Program-made: the position numbers and the translations under genes
Notes under the pieces: model-generated
What the model was told of the DNA's origin: nothing
Databases searched by the model: none
The model's input: the letters and a program-made list of their open reading frames with translations, nothing else
Origin: Betaproteobacteria bacterium
GTDB lineage: Bacteria > Pseudomonadota > Gammaproteobacteria > Burkholderiales > Casimicrobiaceae
NCBI GenBank assembly: GCA_016717855.1
Contig: JADKEV010000072.1
Span: 13,921 to 77,920 of the forward strand
Direction: 5' to 3'
DNA: 64,000 nt
In this document: piece after piece, positions 20,010 to 29,692 of the stretch
Layout of the letters: every line of letters starts with the position of its first letter
Position numbering within the stretch: position 1 is the stretch's first letter

Positions 20010-22950
20010 ATGTGACGAGCATCTTGCCGGTGGCTTCGGCGACGGTCACGCCATCCTGGTTGATCGCCGCGCCGCGCAGCGCGACGATGCCGGCGTTGCG
20101 CGCGGGCTTGTCGGTCTTTTCCGTGACCGTCCAGCACAGCGTGAGGGTGTCGCCGATGCGCACCGGCGCCAGGAACCGCGTGTTGTGCTCCAGGTAGCCG
20201 ATCGCGGTGCCGGCGAAGATCATCCCCACCGGACCGCCGAGAATCGCGCTGGTGATCACACCATGCAGTATCCGCGAGCCGTAGCGCGATTGCCGGGCAA
20301 AGGTCTCGTTGACGTGCAGCGGATTGAAGTCGGCGATCAGGCCGGCGCCCAGCGTCAGGTGGGCTTCGGTAATGGTCATGGCGCTCGTGAATTCGTCGCC
20401 GGCCGCGACCTCGCCGTAACGCCTCCCGGCGTGCAACGCGGTCACTACCGGTCCCCGCCCGTCACGATCGCGGGCGCCTGTGGCGGTAACGCTCAGAGCG
20501 CCGACCTGCGCGGACAGCCGCGACATCACGTCGCTGAACGCGCGGTCGAGCAGCGGCTCGGATTCGACCGGGCGCGCGGCGTCTTCGCGGAACCGCTTCG
20601 CGAGTTCCTCGCGCGTCAGGGAGAAAGCCTTCAGCCCGTTGCGATGGGTGAACAGGTACTTGCCGCGCAGCGGGCTGACCCACGACAGCTTGGCGAACAC
20701 GAGCACGCCGGATTCTTCGGTGAATTCGACCCACATGCCGCGCGCCATGCTCTCGGCGAGCTCGTGGTACTGGTCATGCTCCGCCTCTTCGTTCGGCAGC
20801 ACGCCGCCATTGACGGGTTCCGCGGCCAGCAACCCGGCAAGCGGCAACGGCGCCGCAGGGGCAGCCGGCGTCGCACCGGTGGCCGTGACCGCACGGGCAT
20901 GGCACTCGACGAGTTCGGACATGAAGCGTTCCCGCGCCGCGGGCTCCCACTCGACGTCGGCGAGCCGAGAGCGCAACTTGCCCAGCATGTCGGGCAGCCG
21001 CAGCACGAGTTCCCTGCGCTCTTCCGCCGTGCGCTTGGGCTGCACGCTCCAGAGCAGGTTGTCGAGTTCCGCCAGCACCGCGCGCCACGCCTCGCCCTCC
21101 TCCCCCGTCGCCAGGTAGGTGCCGATGAGCACGTCGCGCCATTGCTGGCGCAGGAAGCCCGCGAGGAACTCCGGCGGCTGGGCCGAGTTGATCCGGCGGT
21201 CCAGCTCAGCGTCCGCGACGATGTGCGCGACTTCCTGCCGCTCGTGGTGGGTGATGTCTTCGGCCGAGGCCTGGACCATCTGCTCCGCGGTTCGCTCCTC
21301 ATCGGCAAGGAACGCTTCCAGGTCCTGCAGCACGTCGGCGAACAGGCTGAGCTGGTCGGTGAACTCGGTCTGGATCCGGGCAACCCCCTCCTGGATCTTC
21401 AGATAGAGCGGGTCGGCGGTGCCGTGCTCGACGCGCCAGGCGATCCCCGCCTCGGCGTAGCGATTGACCAGCAGTCGGGCCGGATGCTTGCGTCGCGAAA
21501 AAAACTCCTTGTCGAGCATCGCTGCCTTGAGCACCGGGATCTGCAACCGCCCCAGCAGCGCCTTGATCGCGTCCGGCAACTGCCGGTCCGACGAGACGAA
21601 GTCGAACAACATCGCGACCAGTTCGATGGTCATCGCGGTGGTCGCGTCGACGTTGTTGCCGAGCTCGTTCGGCGTGAGCCGCCGCAGCAGGTTCGGGTCG
21701 AACGCGACCGGGACCGGCCCGCCGATCGGGGCCAGCGTCGCCGTGCCGCCGCCGAAGGTTTGCTGCAGCCGTGTCAGCGATGCGATCACGCCCGGATGCG
21801 CGCCCATGCCGCCGCCACCCGGACCCGCACCGCCCGGGCCGCCGCCGCCACCCCCCGGCTCGACGCCGGGAACCGCCTCGGGCCCGATGCCGAATCCGCT
21901 CCAGGGATTCGGCGCGGCCTCGCCGCCGCCGTCCGGCGGCACGAGAATGCCGCCCACCGGCCATTGCGCCACCGGGATCGCGCCGCCGCCCATGAATCCG
22001 GTAAACGCCGGGAACCCGCCCATCGCCGATCCGCCCGGCGCGCTGCCGCGTCCGGATTGCTGGATGCGGACGAACAGGTCGCGGAGCAAAGCAAATAAGT
22101 CGACGTCAGGCTGCGCCGCGTCGTCGCCGTACGCGGCCATCCCGTCGCCGCCGCCTGCGCCGCCGCGGCGACCGGGGTTTGCCCCGGCGCGCGTACCTTC
22201 CGCTCCCCGCTGGCCCGGACCCGTCCGCTGCCGGGTTACCTGCGTCAATTGGGGCAGGACGTTGAGGTTGGCCAGATGGCGGTTCAGATCCGCGTACACG
22301 GAGTTGACGTCGCCGACCACGCCGCCATCCATCATCTTCATCACCACGACCTTGCCCTCGGGCCGGATGTCGACGCCCTCCCAGGCTTCGCGGAAGGCGA
22401 GTCCAAGCGCGTACGGACCGAACGGATTGTCCTGCGTTTCCAGCTGGCGTTCGCCGAGCAGGAAGCCGATGCGCGCATTGAGCGGGCCCAGTTCGTCGTG
22501 GCAGGTGTCAGCCAGCGAGCGCGTGAAATTGCCTAGGGCGATTTCTTCCTCGACCTGCACGTGATCCACCAACTCGAGCGGCTGTTCGGCAGTGCCCGCC
22601 GTGGCCTGCCGGTCGGCTTCGCCGCGCAGCCGGCGGTCGATGCGCGCGCGCAGGCCTTTTTCCAGCGCGCTGACGATGTAGGCGCGGTTCGCCTGCACCA
22701 CCGCGCGCGTTTCGAGCAGAAGCGTGGTTTCGGACAGGATGCCGGAACGGTTGGCACGGTCGAGCAAGCCGTCAGCCAGCCGGTCCATCATCGACGTGAA
22801 CGACAACAGCAGTCGATGCGTGGTCAGATCGCGGCAGTCCACCAGGATGCGGTAATACTCCGCATTCGGCACTGCGCGCCGATTGTCGTAATCGCCCAGC
22901 TTGGTGACTTCCACCGCTGTAGACTCCCTCCGGAGCGGAACAACTGGCAT
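20005..22950 (-). CDS. DUF1631-family protein joined in frame to a MaoC-like hydratase domain
   Basis: The open frame of 981 residues has two parts. Residues 1 to about 830 are DUF1631, a long helical family of unknown function, interrupted by a Gly/Pro-rich low-complexity stretch (about 250-400, with runs such as GGGGGGPGGAGPGGGG). The end of this part (KYLFTHRNGLKAFSLTREELAKRF) is canonical. Residues from about 850 form a MaoC-type hot-dog domain with the (R)-hydratase-like site in IADFNPLHVNETFA (Asp and His present) and SRILHGVITSAILGG. ATG 22950 has AAGGAAGAAGGC upstream; a GTG at 22914 after GGAGGGAG is an alternative. The join could be an artefact: a GTG with GGGGA seven bases upstream begins the MaoC part (VTALHAGRRYGEV). 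Confidence 0.75.
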   Translation of the reverse strand: MPVVPLRRESTAVEVTKLGDYDNRRAVPNAEYYRILVDCRDLTTHRLLLSFTSMMDRLADGLLDRANRSGILSETTLLLETRAVVQANRAYIVSALEKGLRARIDRRLRGEADRQATAGTAEQPLELVDHVQVEEEIALGNFTRSLADTCHDELGPLNARIGFLLGERQLETQDNPFGPYALGLAFREAWEGVDIRPEGKVVVMKMMDGGVVGDVNSVYADLNRHLANLNVLPQLTQVTRQRTGPGQRGAEGTRAGANPGRRGGAGGGDGMAAYGDDAAQPDVDLFALLRDLFVRIQQSGRGSAPGGSAMGGFPAFTGFMGGGAIPVAQWPVGGILVPPDGGGEAAPNPWSGFGIGPEAVPGVEPGGGGGGPGGAGPGGGGMGAHPGVIASLTRLQQTFGGGTATLAPIGGPVPVAFDPNLLRRLTPNELGNNVDATTAMTIELVAMLFDFVSSDRQLPDAIKALLGRLQIPVLKAAMLDKEFFSRRKHPARLLVNRYAEAGIAWRVEHGTADPLYLKIQEGVARIQTEFTDQLSLFADVLQDLEAFLADEERTAEQMVQASAEDITHHERQEVAHIVADAELDRRINSAQPPEFLAGFLRQQWRDVLIGTYLATGEEGEAWRAVLAELDNLLWSVQPKRTAEERRELVLRLPDMLGKLRSRLADVEWEPAARERFMSELVECHARAVTATGATPAAPAAPLPLAGLLAAEPVNGGVLPNEEAEHDQYHELAESMARGMWVEFTEESGVLVFAKLSWVSPLRGKYLFTHRNGLKAFSLTREELAKRFREDAARPVESEPLLDRAFSDVMSRLSAQVGALSVTATGARDRDGRGPVVTALHAGRRYGEVAAGDEFTSAMTITEAHLTLGAGLIADFNPLHVNETFARQSRYGSRILHGVITSAILGGPVGMIFAGTAIGYLEHNTRFLAPVRIGDTLTLCWTVTEKTDKPARNAGIVALRGAAINQDGVTVAEATGKMLVTS

Positions 22951-23053
22951 GCCTTCTTCCTTCCCCAAACCCGGCAGCACCTGAACACCGGCCTATGCCG
23001 ATGGCATGCTACCACGCACGTATCGACGCGTAAAGAATGTCGCCGAATTAAGA

Positions 23054-26000
23054 TCAACGAGTCAGGTCCGACCAGCGCTTTTCGAGGCGCTTATGCGACA
23101 CCGGGAACGGCGTCTTGAGTTCCTGTGCAAAAAGCGCGACCGCCAACTCCTCGATCCACCACCGGAAGTCCCGCAATCCGGCCGGCACCGGACCCGCCTT
23201 GGCGGCACGTTCGACCTGCTCCGTCCAGCGCTGCCACCAAGCATCAATGATGGCCCCATTCCGGCCATCGCGGTCAGGATTTTCCGAGTACTTCTGGAAG
23301 CGGCGGGCGATGGCGTTGAGATAGCGCGGCAAGTGCGCCAGATGGTCCCAGCCCACTTCCTGCATGAATCCCGGAAACACCAGCCGGTCGCGGTGGGTTT
23401 CCAGGGAGCGGGCCTTCTTCTGCAGCGGCCCCGGCGCCTGCGCCAGCGCCGCGCCGAGCTGCGCGTGCGCCGCGGCGATCTCGATGAGCAAACGTTGCGC
23501 GCCCTCGCGCACCGCCGCCAGTCGCGTTCGTGCCCGCTGCTTCTGCCCCTCGAACCGGCCGGCGTCGCGCGGCAGCTGGTCGTCGCCGATGAAGGCGCGG
23601 TCGCAAATCGCGTCCATCCAGTCAGCGAGCAGGCGGTCGGGCGCGATGCGGGTCCGCAGTTGCAGGGTGACGGCGTTGAAATTGGGCCAACCCTTTTCGA
23701 GTTGCCGGACTTGTTCCTTGAGCGCGATACGCAGCAGGCGCAGGACGCCCAGCCGGTGCGCCCGCTCGGATGCGTCCGCGGTGTCCAGCAGGCGCACGGC
23801 GACGGTGTCGCCCTCGTCGACCAGCGCCGGGTATCCGGTCAGCCGGCGGCCGTCGCGGATGAAGCTGAGCGCGGCGGGCAGGTCGCCGCAATCCCAGGCC
23901 TTGAGTCCGGCGCGCTCGATGCCGGGGTCAGCGGCCGCGAACGTCAGTTGCGCGGCCTCTCCCAGCTGGTTCTTGAGCGCGCGCAGTTCGCGGCCCGCGC
24001 CCAGTTCCTTGCCCGCCGCATCGACGACCCGCGCGTTGACCAGCAGATGCGGCGGCAGCGGCGCGCCGTCCCAGACATCCGCGGGTATGGGCATTTTCCA
24101 GCGCGCACCCAGGAATTCGCGTAACGCGGGACCCAGCGCCTGCGGCGAACGGTCGCAGGCGACCAGGAAATCGGTGACCACGGCAGTCAGCGGCGTCTCG
24201 CGGTTGCGCAGCGCCTTCGGTAGCGCCTTCAGCAGCCATTGCACCTTTTCGCGCACCATGCCGGGCACCAGCCAGTCCAGCCGCGCTTCCTCCACCTGGT
24301 TGAGCAGCGCGAGCGGGACTGTCAGCGTGATGCCGTCCGCCGGATGTCCCGGCTCGAATCGGTAGGCGAGCGGCAGCGCGTTGCCGGCCACCTGCATGGT
24401 CTCCGGGAACTGCTCTTCGGTGACCTGCGTCGCATGGTGGCGCATCAGGTCTTCGCGGGTCAGGAACAGCAGCCGCGGCGACTGTTTCTCGGCGTCCTGC
24501 CGCCAGTGCTCGAAGCCAGCGCGCGTGCTCACGTCCGGCGGCACGATGGCGCCGAAGAACGCGACGACGTCTTCCGCGTCGACCAGCACGTCCTGCCGAC
24601 GCGCCTTGTGCTCGAGTTCCGCGATTTCCGCGAGCAGCTTCCGGTTGTGTTCGGCGAACGGCGCGGCGATCCCGTGCTCGCCGGGCGCCAGCCCCTCGCG
24701 CAGGAAGATGTCGCGCGCGAGGGCCGGATCGATCGCGCCGAAACTCACCCGCCGGCGCGGGACCAGCGTAAGCCCGTAGAGCGCGACGCGTTCGCTGGCG
24801 ACGACTTCGCCGCGCGCCTTGTCCCAGTGCGGCTCGAAGTACGTGCGCTCGCAGCGCTCGCCGGCCACGCGCTCGACCCATTCGGGCTCGATGCGCGCCG
24901 CGCAGCGTCCGTAGAGCCGCGTCGTCTCCGCGAGCTCGCCCACCATCACCCACTTGGCGCCCTTCTTGTTGATGCCGGAGCCTGGATGCAGGTGGAAGCG
25001 GATGCCGCGCGCGCCCTGGTACGACTCGTCTTCCTCGGTGCGGCAGCCGATATTGCCGAGCAGGCCGGTCAGCAGCGCACGATGGATCTTCTCGAAGCGC
25101 ACGTCGGCGGCGGCCTTGGCCGGCCCGGCCCTGGCGGCCTCTTTCGGCCGCTCGCGCGCCGGCGCCAGCGCGGGCACGTTCCAGCCCGCCTCGCGCAGGA
25201 TCTCCGTCAACTGGCTGTGGATGTCGCGCCACTCGCGCACGCGCAGCGTGGAGACGAAATGCGCGCGGCAATGGTCGACCAGCTTGCGGTGCGAGAATCC
25301 GAGCGCCAGCGCGTCGGTGAAGAAGTCCCACAGGTGGATGAACGACAGGAAGTCCGAGCGGTCGTCCTTGAACCGGTGATGCGCCTGGTCCGCGGCGCTT
25401 TGCCGCTCCAGCGGGCGTTCGCGCGGATCGGGCACGGACAGCGCCGCGGCGATGATCAGGACTTCGGCCAGCACGCCTTCGTCGCGCCCGGCCAGGATCA
25501 TCCGGCCCACCCGCGGATCCAGCGGCAGTTTCGCCAGTTCCCGACCCAGCGCGGTCAGCTCGCGGCCCGAGGTGACCGCGTCGAGCTCCTGCAGCAACAG
25601 ATAGCCGTCGGCGACCGCGCGCGGCGTCGGCGCCTCCAGGAACGGGAACTCGCTCACTTCGCCGATGCGCAGGCTGGCCATGCGCAGGATGACCGCCGCC
25701 AGCGACGAGCGCAGGATCTCGGGATCGGTGTACGCCGGGCGCTTGCCGAAATCCTCTTCGCTGTAGAGGCGCACGCAAACGCCGGCCGCGATGCGCCCGC
25801 AGCGGCCGGCGCGCTGGTTGGCCGCCGCCTGGCTGATCTTCTCGATCTGCAGCAGCTGCACCTTGTTTTTCACCGAGTACCGGTTGATCCGCGCGAGCCC
25901 CGGGTCGATCACGTAGCGGATGCCGGGCACCGTGAGCGACGTCTCGGCGACGTTGGTCGCGAGCACCACGCGCCGCAGCGCACCGCCGGTCTCGAACACG

Positions 26001-27034
26001 CGCTGCTGTTCGTTCACCGACAGCCGCGCGTACAGCGGCAGGATTTCCAGCGGCAGCCGCCGCTGCGCCGCGTGCCGCCGCAGCAGGTCGGCGGTCTCGC
26101 GGATCTCGCGCTCGCCGGGCAGGAAGACCAGCATGTCGCCCGGGCCGTGGCGGACGCACTCGTCGACCGCGTCGACGATCGCGTCTTCGAGTTCGGCCTC
26201 GTCGTCGTCTTCTTCCTTCGCCAGCGGCCGGTACAGCACCTCCACCGGATACATCCGGCCGGAGACCTCGATCACCGGCGCCGGCACGCCGCCCTGCCCG
26301 AAGTGCCGGGAGAAGCGCTCCGCGTCCAGCGTGGCCGAGGTGACGATGACCTTGAGGTCGGGCCGCCGCGGGAGCAACTGCTTCAGGTAGCCCAGGAGGA
26401 AGTCGATGTTCAGGCTGCGCTCGTGCGCCTCGTCGATGATGATGGTGTCGTAGGCGGAAAGAAAGCGGTCGTTCTGCGTCTCCGCCAGCAGGATCCCGTC
26501 GGTCATCAGCTTGACGTAATTGCGCTCGCTGACTTCTCCGGTAAAGCGCACCTGGAATCCGACGACGTCGCCCAGCCTGGTGCCGAGCTCCTGCGCGATC
26601 CGGTTGGCCACCGTGCGCGCGGCGACCCGCCGCGGCTGCGTGTGGCCGATCAGGCCGCGCACGCCGCGGCCGAGCGTCATGCAGATCTTCGGCAACTGCG
26701 TCGTCTTGCCCGAACCCGTTTCGCCGCAGACGATCACGACCTGGTGCGCGCTGATCGCGGCCGCGATCTCTCCGCGCAGTGCGCTGACCGGCAGTTCCTC
26801 GGGAAAGTTGGGGGACGGCACTCCGAGCCGCCGCTGCGCGACGCGCGCCTGCGAGCGCTCCAGCGCGGCCTCGATGGCGGCCAGGTCGCGCTCCACCGGC
26901 CGCGCCGCCCAGCGCTCGATCCGTTTCTGCAGCGGCTGGCGATCGGCGAGCATGACGCCGTCGAGCGCTTCCAGCAGGCGGCGGCGGAGGGTCGGCGAAG
27001 CGGCAACGGCGGAGGGCGATCGGGTGGCTGGCAT
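23054..27034 (-). CDS. hrpA: ATP-dependent RNA helicase HrpA (DEAH family)
   Basis: The protein has 1326 residues, close to the 1300 of the E. coli protein. ATG 27034 (MPATRSPS) was chosen over upstream starts that lie in Arg-rich non-family sequence. Motif I is GETGSGKTTQ, motif Ia TQPRRVAA, motif II DEAH in IIIDEAHERS, motif III SATLDAERF and motif VI QRAGRCGR. Winged-helix/ratchet and OB-fold regions follow, then the long C-terminal HrpA-specific DUF3418 region (about 750-1320). HrpA resolves stalled or collided ribosomes and handles mRNA structure in the cytoplasm. It is divergent from the solute-binding protein gene, with 164 bases between starts. Confidence 0.95.
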   Translation of the reverse strand: MPATRSPSAVAASPTLRRRLLEALDGVMLADRQPLQKRIERWAARPVERDLAAIEAALERSQARVAQRRLGVPSPNFPEELPVSALRGEIAAAISAHQVVIVCGETGSGKTTQLPKICMTLGRGVRGLIGHTQPRRVAARTVANRIAQELGTRLGDVVGFQVRFTGEVSERNYVKLMTDGILLAETQNDRFLSAYDTIIIDEAHERSLNIDFLLGYLKQLLPRRPDLKVIVTSATLDAERFSRHFGQGGVPAPVIEVSGRMYPVEVLYRPLAKEEDDDEAELEDAIVDAVDECVRHGPGDMLVFLPGEREIRETADLLRRHAAQRRLPLEILPLYARLSVNEQQRVFETGGALRRVVLATNVAETSLTVPGIRYVIDPGLARINRYSVKNKVQLLQIEKISQAAANQRAGRCGRIAAGVCVRLYSEEDFGKRPAYTDPEILRSSLAAVILRMASLRIGEVSEFPFLEAPTPRAVADGYLLLQELDAVTSGRELTALGRELAKLPLDPRVGRMILAGRDEGVLAEVLIIAAALSVPDPRERPLERQSAADQAHHRFKDDRSDFLSFIHLWDFFTDALALGFSHRKLVDHCRAHFVSTLRVREWRDIHSQLTEILREAGWNVPALAPARERPKEAARAGPAKAAADVRFEKIHRALLTGLLGNIGCRTEEDESYQGARGIRFHLHPGSGINKKGAKWVMVGELAETTRLYGRCAARIEPEWVERVAGERCERTYFEPHWDKARGEVVASERVALYGLTLVPRRRVSFGAIDPALARDIFLREGLAPGEHGIAAPFAEHNRKLLAEIAELEHKARRQDVLVDAEDVVAFFGAIVPPDVSTRAGFEHWRQDAEKQSPRLLFLTREDLMRHHATQVTEEQFPETMQVAGNALPLAYRFEPGHPADGITLTVPLALLNQVEEARLDWLVPGMVREKVQWLLKALPKALRNRETPLTAVVTDFLVACDRSPQALGPALREFLGARWKMPIPADVWDGAPLPPHLLVNARVVDAAGKELGAGRELRALKNQLGEAAQLTFAAADPGIERAGLKAWDCGDLPAALSFIRDGRRLTGYPALVDEGDTVAVRLLDTADASERAHRLGVLRLLRIALKEQVRQLEKGWPNFNAVTLQLRTRIAPDRLLADWMDAICDRAFIGDDQLPRDAGRFEGQKQRARTRLAAVREGAQRLLIEIAAAHAQLGAALAQAPGPLQKKARSLETHRDRLVFPGFMQEVGWDHLAHLPRYLNAIARRFQKYSENPDRDGRNGAIIDAWWQRWTEQVERAAKAGPVPAGLRDFRWWIEELAVALFAQELKTPFPVSHKRLEKRWSDLTR

Positions 27035-27198
27035 TGCGCTCTTGGGGGTGCGGATCGGGGCCGCGACAGGAGCGCCCGGACCGGCGCGCCGCCTGCGGCG
27101 GCAGGCCGGGAACGGCCGTGTCGTAAAGGGCCCGCGCATTTTACCCGATGCGCGATGCGCGCGTTATGATTGTGCTTTTCCGGGGGGAGAGCGAATCC

Positions 27199-28764
27199 AT
27201 GCGCCGCAGCCAGATCCTGTTGTCCATCCTTCTCGCGTTGTCCGTCGCCGGCGTCCAGGCCAGGACCCTGCGCTGGTCGACGCAGGGCGATCCGCAGACC
27301 ATGGATCCGTACTCGCAGAACGAACAGCTGACCAACAACGTCAACGGGCAGGTCTACGAAAAGCTGGTCGATCGCGACAAGCAGCTCAACATCGTTCCGG
27401 TGCTGGCGACATCCTGGCAGCAGGTCAGCGGCCAGGTGTGGCGGTTCAAGCTGCGGCCCAACATCAAGTTCCATGACGGCACGCCCTTCACCGCCGACGA
27501 CGTGGTGTTTTCCATCGAGCGCGCCAAGCATCCGAATTCGCAGGTGCGTGTCTACGCGAACGCGCTCGGGACGCCGGTGAAGATCGACGACCTGACCGTG
27601 GAACTGCGGCAGGACAAGCCCAACCCCATCCTGCTCGAGCACCTGACCACGTTCGCGATGATGAGCAAGGCCTGGGCCGTCAAGAACAAGGCCGACAAGC
27701 CGCTGGACTTCAAGAACAAGGAGGAGACCTTCGCGTCCAGGAACGCCAATGGCACCGGTCCGTTCATGCTTGTCTCGCGCGAGCCCGACATCAAGACGGT
27801 GCTCAAGCGCAATCCGAACTGGTGGGGCAAGTTCGAGGGCAACGTTGACGAGATCATCTACCGGCCGATCAGCTCCGACGCCACGCGTGTGGCCGCCCTG
27901 CTCTCCGGCGAAGTGGACCTGATCCAGGATCCCCCGCCGCAGGACATGGCGCGGTTGCGCAGCAATCCGGCGATCAGGGTGGTCGACGGAATGGAGAACC
28001 GCATCGTGTTCTTCGGCTTCGACCAGTTCCGCGACGAGCTCCAGTACTCGAGCGTCAAGGGCAAGAATCCGTTCAAGGACAAGCGCGTGCGGCAGGCCTT
28101 CTACCAGGCAATAGACATCGAGGCGATCAAGACCAAGACCATGCGCGGGCAGTCGTTTCCCACCGGCGCCAACACGCCTTCGGACAAGCCCTCGACGCCG
28201 GAAGTCGAAAGGCGATTCCCGTACGACCGCGCCGCCGCGAAGAAGCTGCTGGTCGAGGCGGGCTATCCGGCCGGTTTCGAAGTCACGCTCGACTGCCCGA
28301 ACAACCGCTATATCAACGACGAGGAGATCTGCGTCGCGGTCGCCGCGATGCTCGCGCAGATCGATGTCAAGGTGCGCGTCAACGCTCTGCCCAAGGCGGT
28401 CTACTTCCCGAAGCTGGAAAAGAACGACACCAGCATGTACATGCTGGGCTGGGGCGGCGCGATCACCGACGCGCAGACCACGCTCGACCCGGTGCTGCAC
28501 AGCAAGGACGGCAAAGGCAAGGGCGAGTACAACTACGGCCGCTACGTCAACGCGAAGCTCGATGAGCTGACCGACCAGGCCGCCGTCGAGACCAATCCGG
28601 AGAAACGCAAGGCGATCGTCACCGAGGCGCTGCTGGCGCACAAGAACGAGTTCAACAACCTGCCGCTGCACCGGCAGGTGATCCCGTGGGCGACGCGCAG
28701 CAACGTCAAGGTCGTGCACCGCGCCGACAACTGGGTCGAGGCGTCGTGGGCCAACGTTGATTGA
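27199..28764 (+). CDS. ABC transporter solute-binding protein, peptide/nickel (SBP_bac_5) family
   Basis: The protein has 521 residues; ATG 27199 follows GGGGGGAGAG and opens with a signal peptide (MRRSQILLSILLALSVAGVQA). The mature sequence begins TLRWSTQGDPQTMDPYSQNEQ, then VYEKLVDRD and KFHDGTPFTADDVVFSIERAK, the classic DppA/OppA-type N-terminal lobe. VRQAFYQAIDIEAIK marks the hinge region. It would capture oligopeptides or a similar ligand in the periplasm. No permease or ATPase genes lie beside it, so it is an orphan that must use a transporter encoded elsewhere. The next genes are unrelated small proteins. Confidence 0.9.
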   Translation: MRRSQILLSILLALSVAGVQARTLRWSTQGDPQTMDPYSQNEQLTNNVNGQVYEKLVDRDKQLNIVPVLATSWQQVSGQVWRFKLRPNIKFHDGTPFTADDVVFSIERAKHPNSQVRVYANALGTPVKIDDLTVELRQDKPNPILLEHLTTFAMMSKAWAVKNKADKPLDFKNKEETFASRNANGTGPFMLVSREPDIKTVLKRNPNWWGKFEGNVDEIIYRPISSDATRVAALLSGEVDLIQDPPPQDMARLRSNPAIRVVDGMENRIVFFGFDQFRDELQYSSVKGKNPFKDKRVRQAFYQAIDIEAIKTKTMRGQSFPTGANTPSDKPSTPEVERRFPYDRAAAKKLLVEAGYPAGFEVTLDCPNNRYINDEEICVAVAAMLAQIDVKVRVNALPKAVYFPKLEKNDTSMYMLGWGGAITDAQTTLDPVLHSKDGKGKGEYNYGRYVNAKLDELTDQAAVETNPEKRKAIVTEALLAHKNEFNNLPLHRQVIPWATRSNVKVVHRADNWVEASWANVD

Positions 28765-28817
28765 ACCTGAACTTTTCTCCTGTATTTCAGGGCCGGCCAC
28801 ATTGAAAGTCGGTATCG

Positions 28818-28823
28818 TATAAT
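28818..28823 (+). promoter_or_regulatory. Perfect -10 element TATAAT
   Basis: TATAAT stands out in a GC-rich intergenic stretch, 108 bases before the ATG of the 103-residue protein. No good -35 is found at 16-18 bases, and TTGAAA at 28802-28807 is too close, so activator dependence is possible. Confidence 0.45.
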
Positions 28824-28930
28824 TCGGACGTGATCCGTTTTGCGATTCGGCGCGGCTTTGGTACCGTTCCATGCGCCCAGCCGCCGCGGCGATCGTCCGA
28901 AGAACGCTGGCAAGCAGAGGCAGGTGATCC

Positions 28931-29242
28931 ATGCGCAATCAGGTGTTTGTCCACCTCGGCAACGGGGCGGAATTCCAGTTCAGCGTCGACGACGCCATGC
29001 CGATGGCGCCCGATGTCGCGCGCGCCTGGCTCGATGCCCAGTTCGTATCACTCGACTGCGAGCCGCTGCGCGCCAGCGGCAAGGTGCTGACGGTCGACAA
29101 GGTGCTGCGCGTGACGGAGGCGGCCGGACCGTCGCTGTTCGCGGACGCGGAATGGGCGGAGGCGTACGCCAGGGCCGTGTCCGCGGCACTCGGCAAGCCG
29201 ATGGTGCGCGTCGACGTGCCGGCGATGGCGATCACGTATTGA
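28931..29242 (+). CDS. Small conserved-looking protein of unknown function (103 aa)
   Basis: I do not recognise a family. ATG 28931 follows AGGCAGGTGATCC. The sequence (MRNQVFVHLGNGAEFQFSVD) lacks a signal peptide or membrane helix. It contains two predicted beta-alpha segments (VLTVDKVLRVTEAAG and WAEAYARAVSAALGKPMVRVDV), so it is likely a small cytoplasmic protein. The stop overlaps the next start as TGATG, which ties it to the exported DUF3617 protein. Confidence 0.65.
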   Translation: MRNQVFVHLGNGAEFQFSVDDAMPMAPDVARAWLDAQFVSLDCEPLRASGKVLTVDKVLRVTEAAGPSLFADAEWAEAYARAVSAALGKPMVRVDVPAMAITY

Positions 29243-29667
29243 TGGTGCCGTCTCGTCGTGGCGCCTTGCGCGCATTGCTGCTGATCTTGCTGGCAGCACC
29301 CGCCGCCCACGCCGCGGACCGGGTCGAAAGCGGGAAGTGGGAATCCGCGATCACCGCCGACGGCGCGCTGCGGACGACGACTTACTGCATCACCCCCGAA
29401 GAATCCGCCAGCCTCAACGGGGACTCGCGGACGGGCCGCGACTTTGCGGAGAAGAAAATGCGGAAAGCGGGCGTTCCCTGCTCCTTCCGGTCATACGAAA
29501 TCAAGGGCGACACGGTCACCTACACAATGCTCTGCGAATCCCGCACGATCACCGACAGGACCGTCTATCACGGCCAGACGTCCGATGGCATCAAGACCAT
29601 CTCCAAGGATGGGCAGACGCACGAGATGTTCATCCGGTCGCGACGCATCGGAGCCTGCTCGCCGTAG
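29242..29667 (+). CDS. Exported DUF3617-family protein
   Basis: The protein has 141 residues. A signal peptide (LRALLLILLAAPAAHA) precedes a mature domain beginning VESGKWESAITADGALRTTTYCITPEES. Two conserved Cys pairs (YCIT, PCSF, MLCES, ACSP) suggest periplasmic disulfides. The pattern G-x-W-E then repeated beta strands ending YHGQTSDGIKTISKDG is that of DUF3617, whose role is unknown. The gene starts within the stop of the preceding 103-residue protein and converges on the methyltransferase gene 25 bases later. Confidence 0.75.
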   Translation: MVPSRRGALRALLLILLAAPAAHAADRVESGKWESAITADGALRTTTYCITPEESASLNGDSRTGRDFAEKKMRKAGVPCSFRSYEIKGDTVTYTMLCESRTITDRTVYHGQTSDGIKTISKDGQTHEMFIRSRRIGACSP

Positions 29668-29692
29668 GCCGGCGGGCGGCACCGGGTTTCCG

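Noticed and set aside
28802..28807. TTGAAA as the -35 partner of TATAAT at 28818
   Set aside because: The spacing is only ten bases, too short for sigma-70 recognition.
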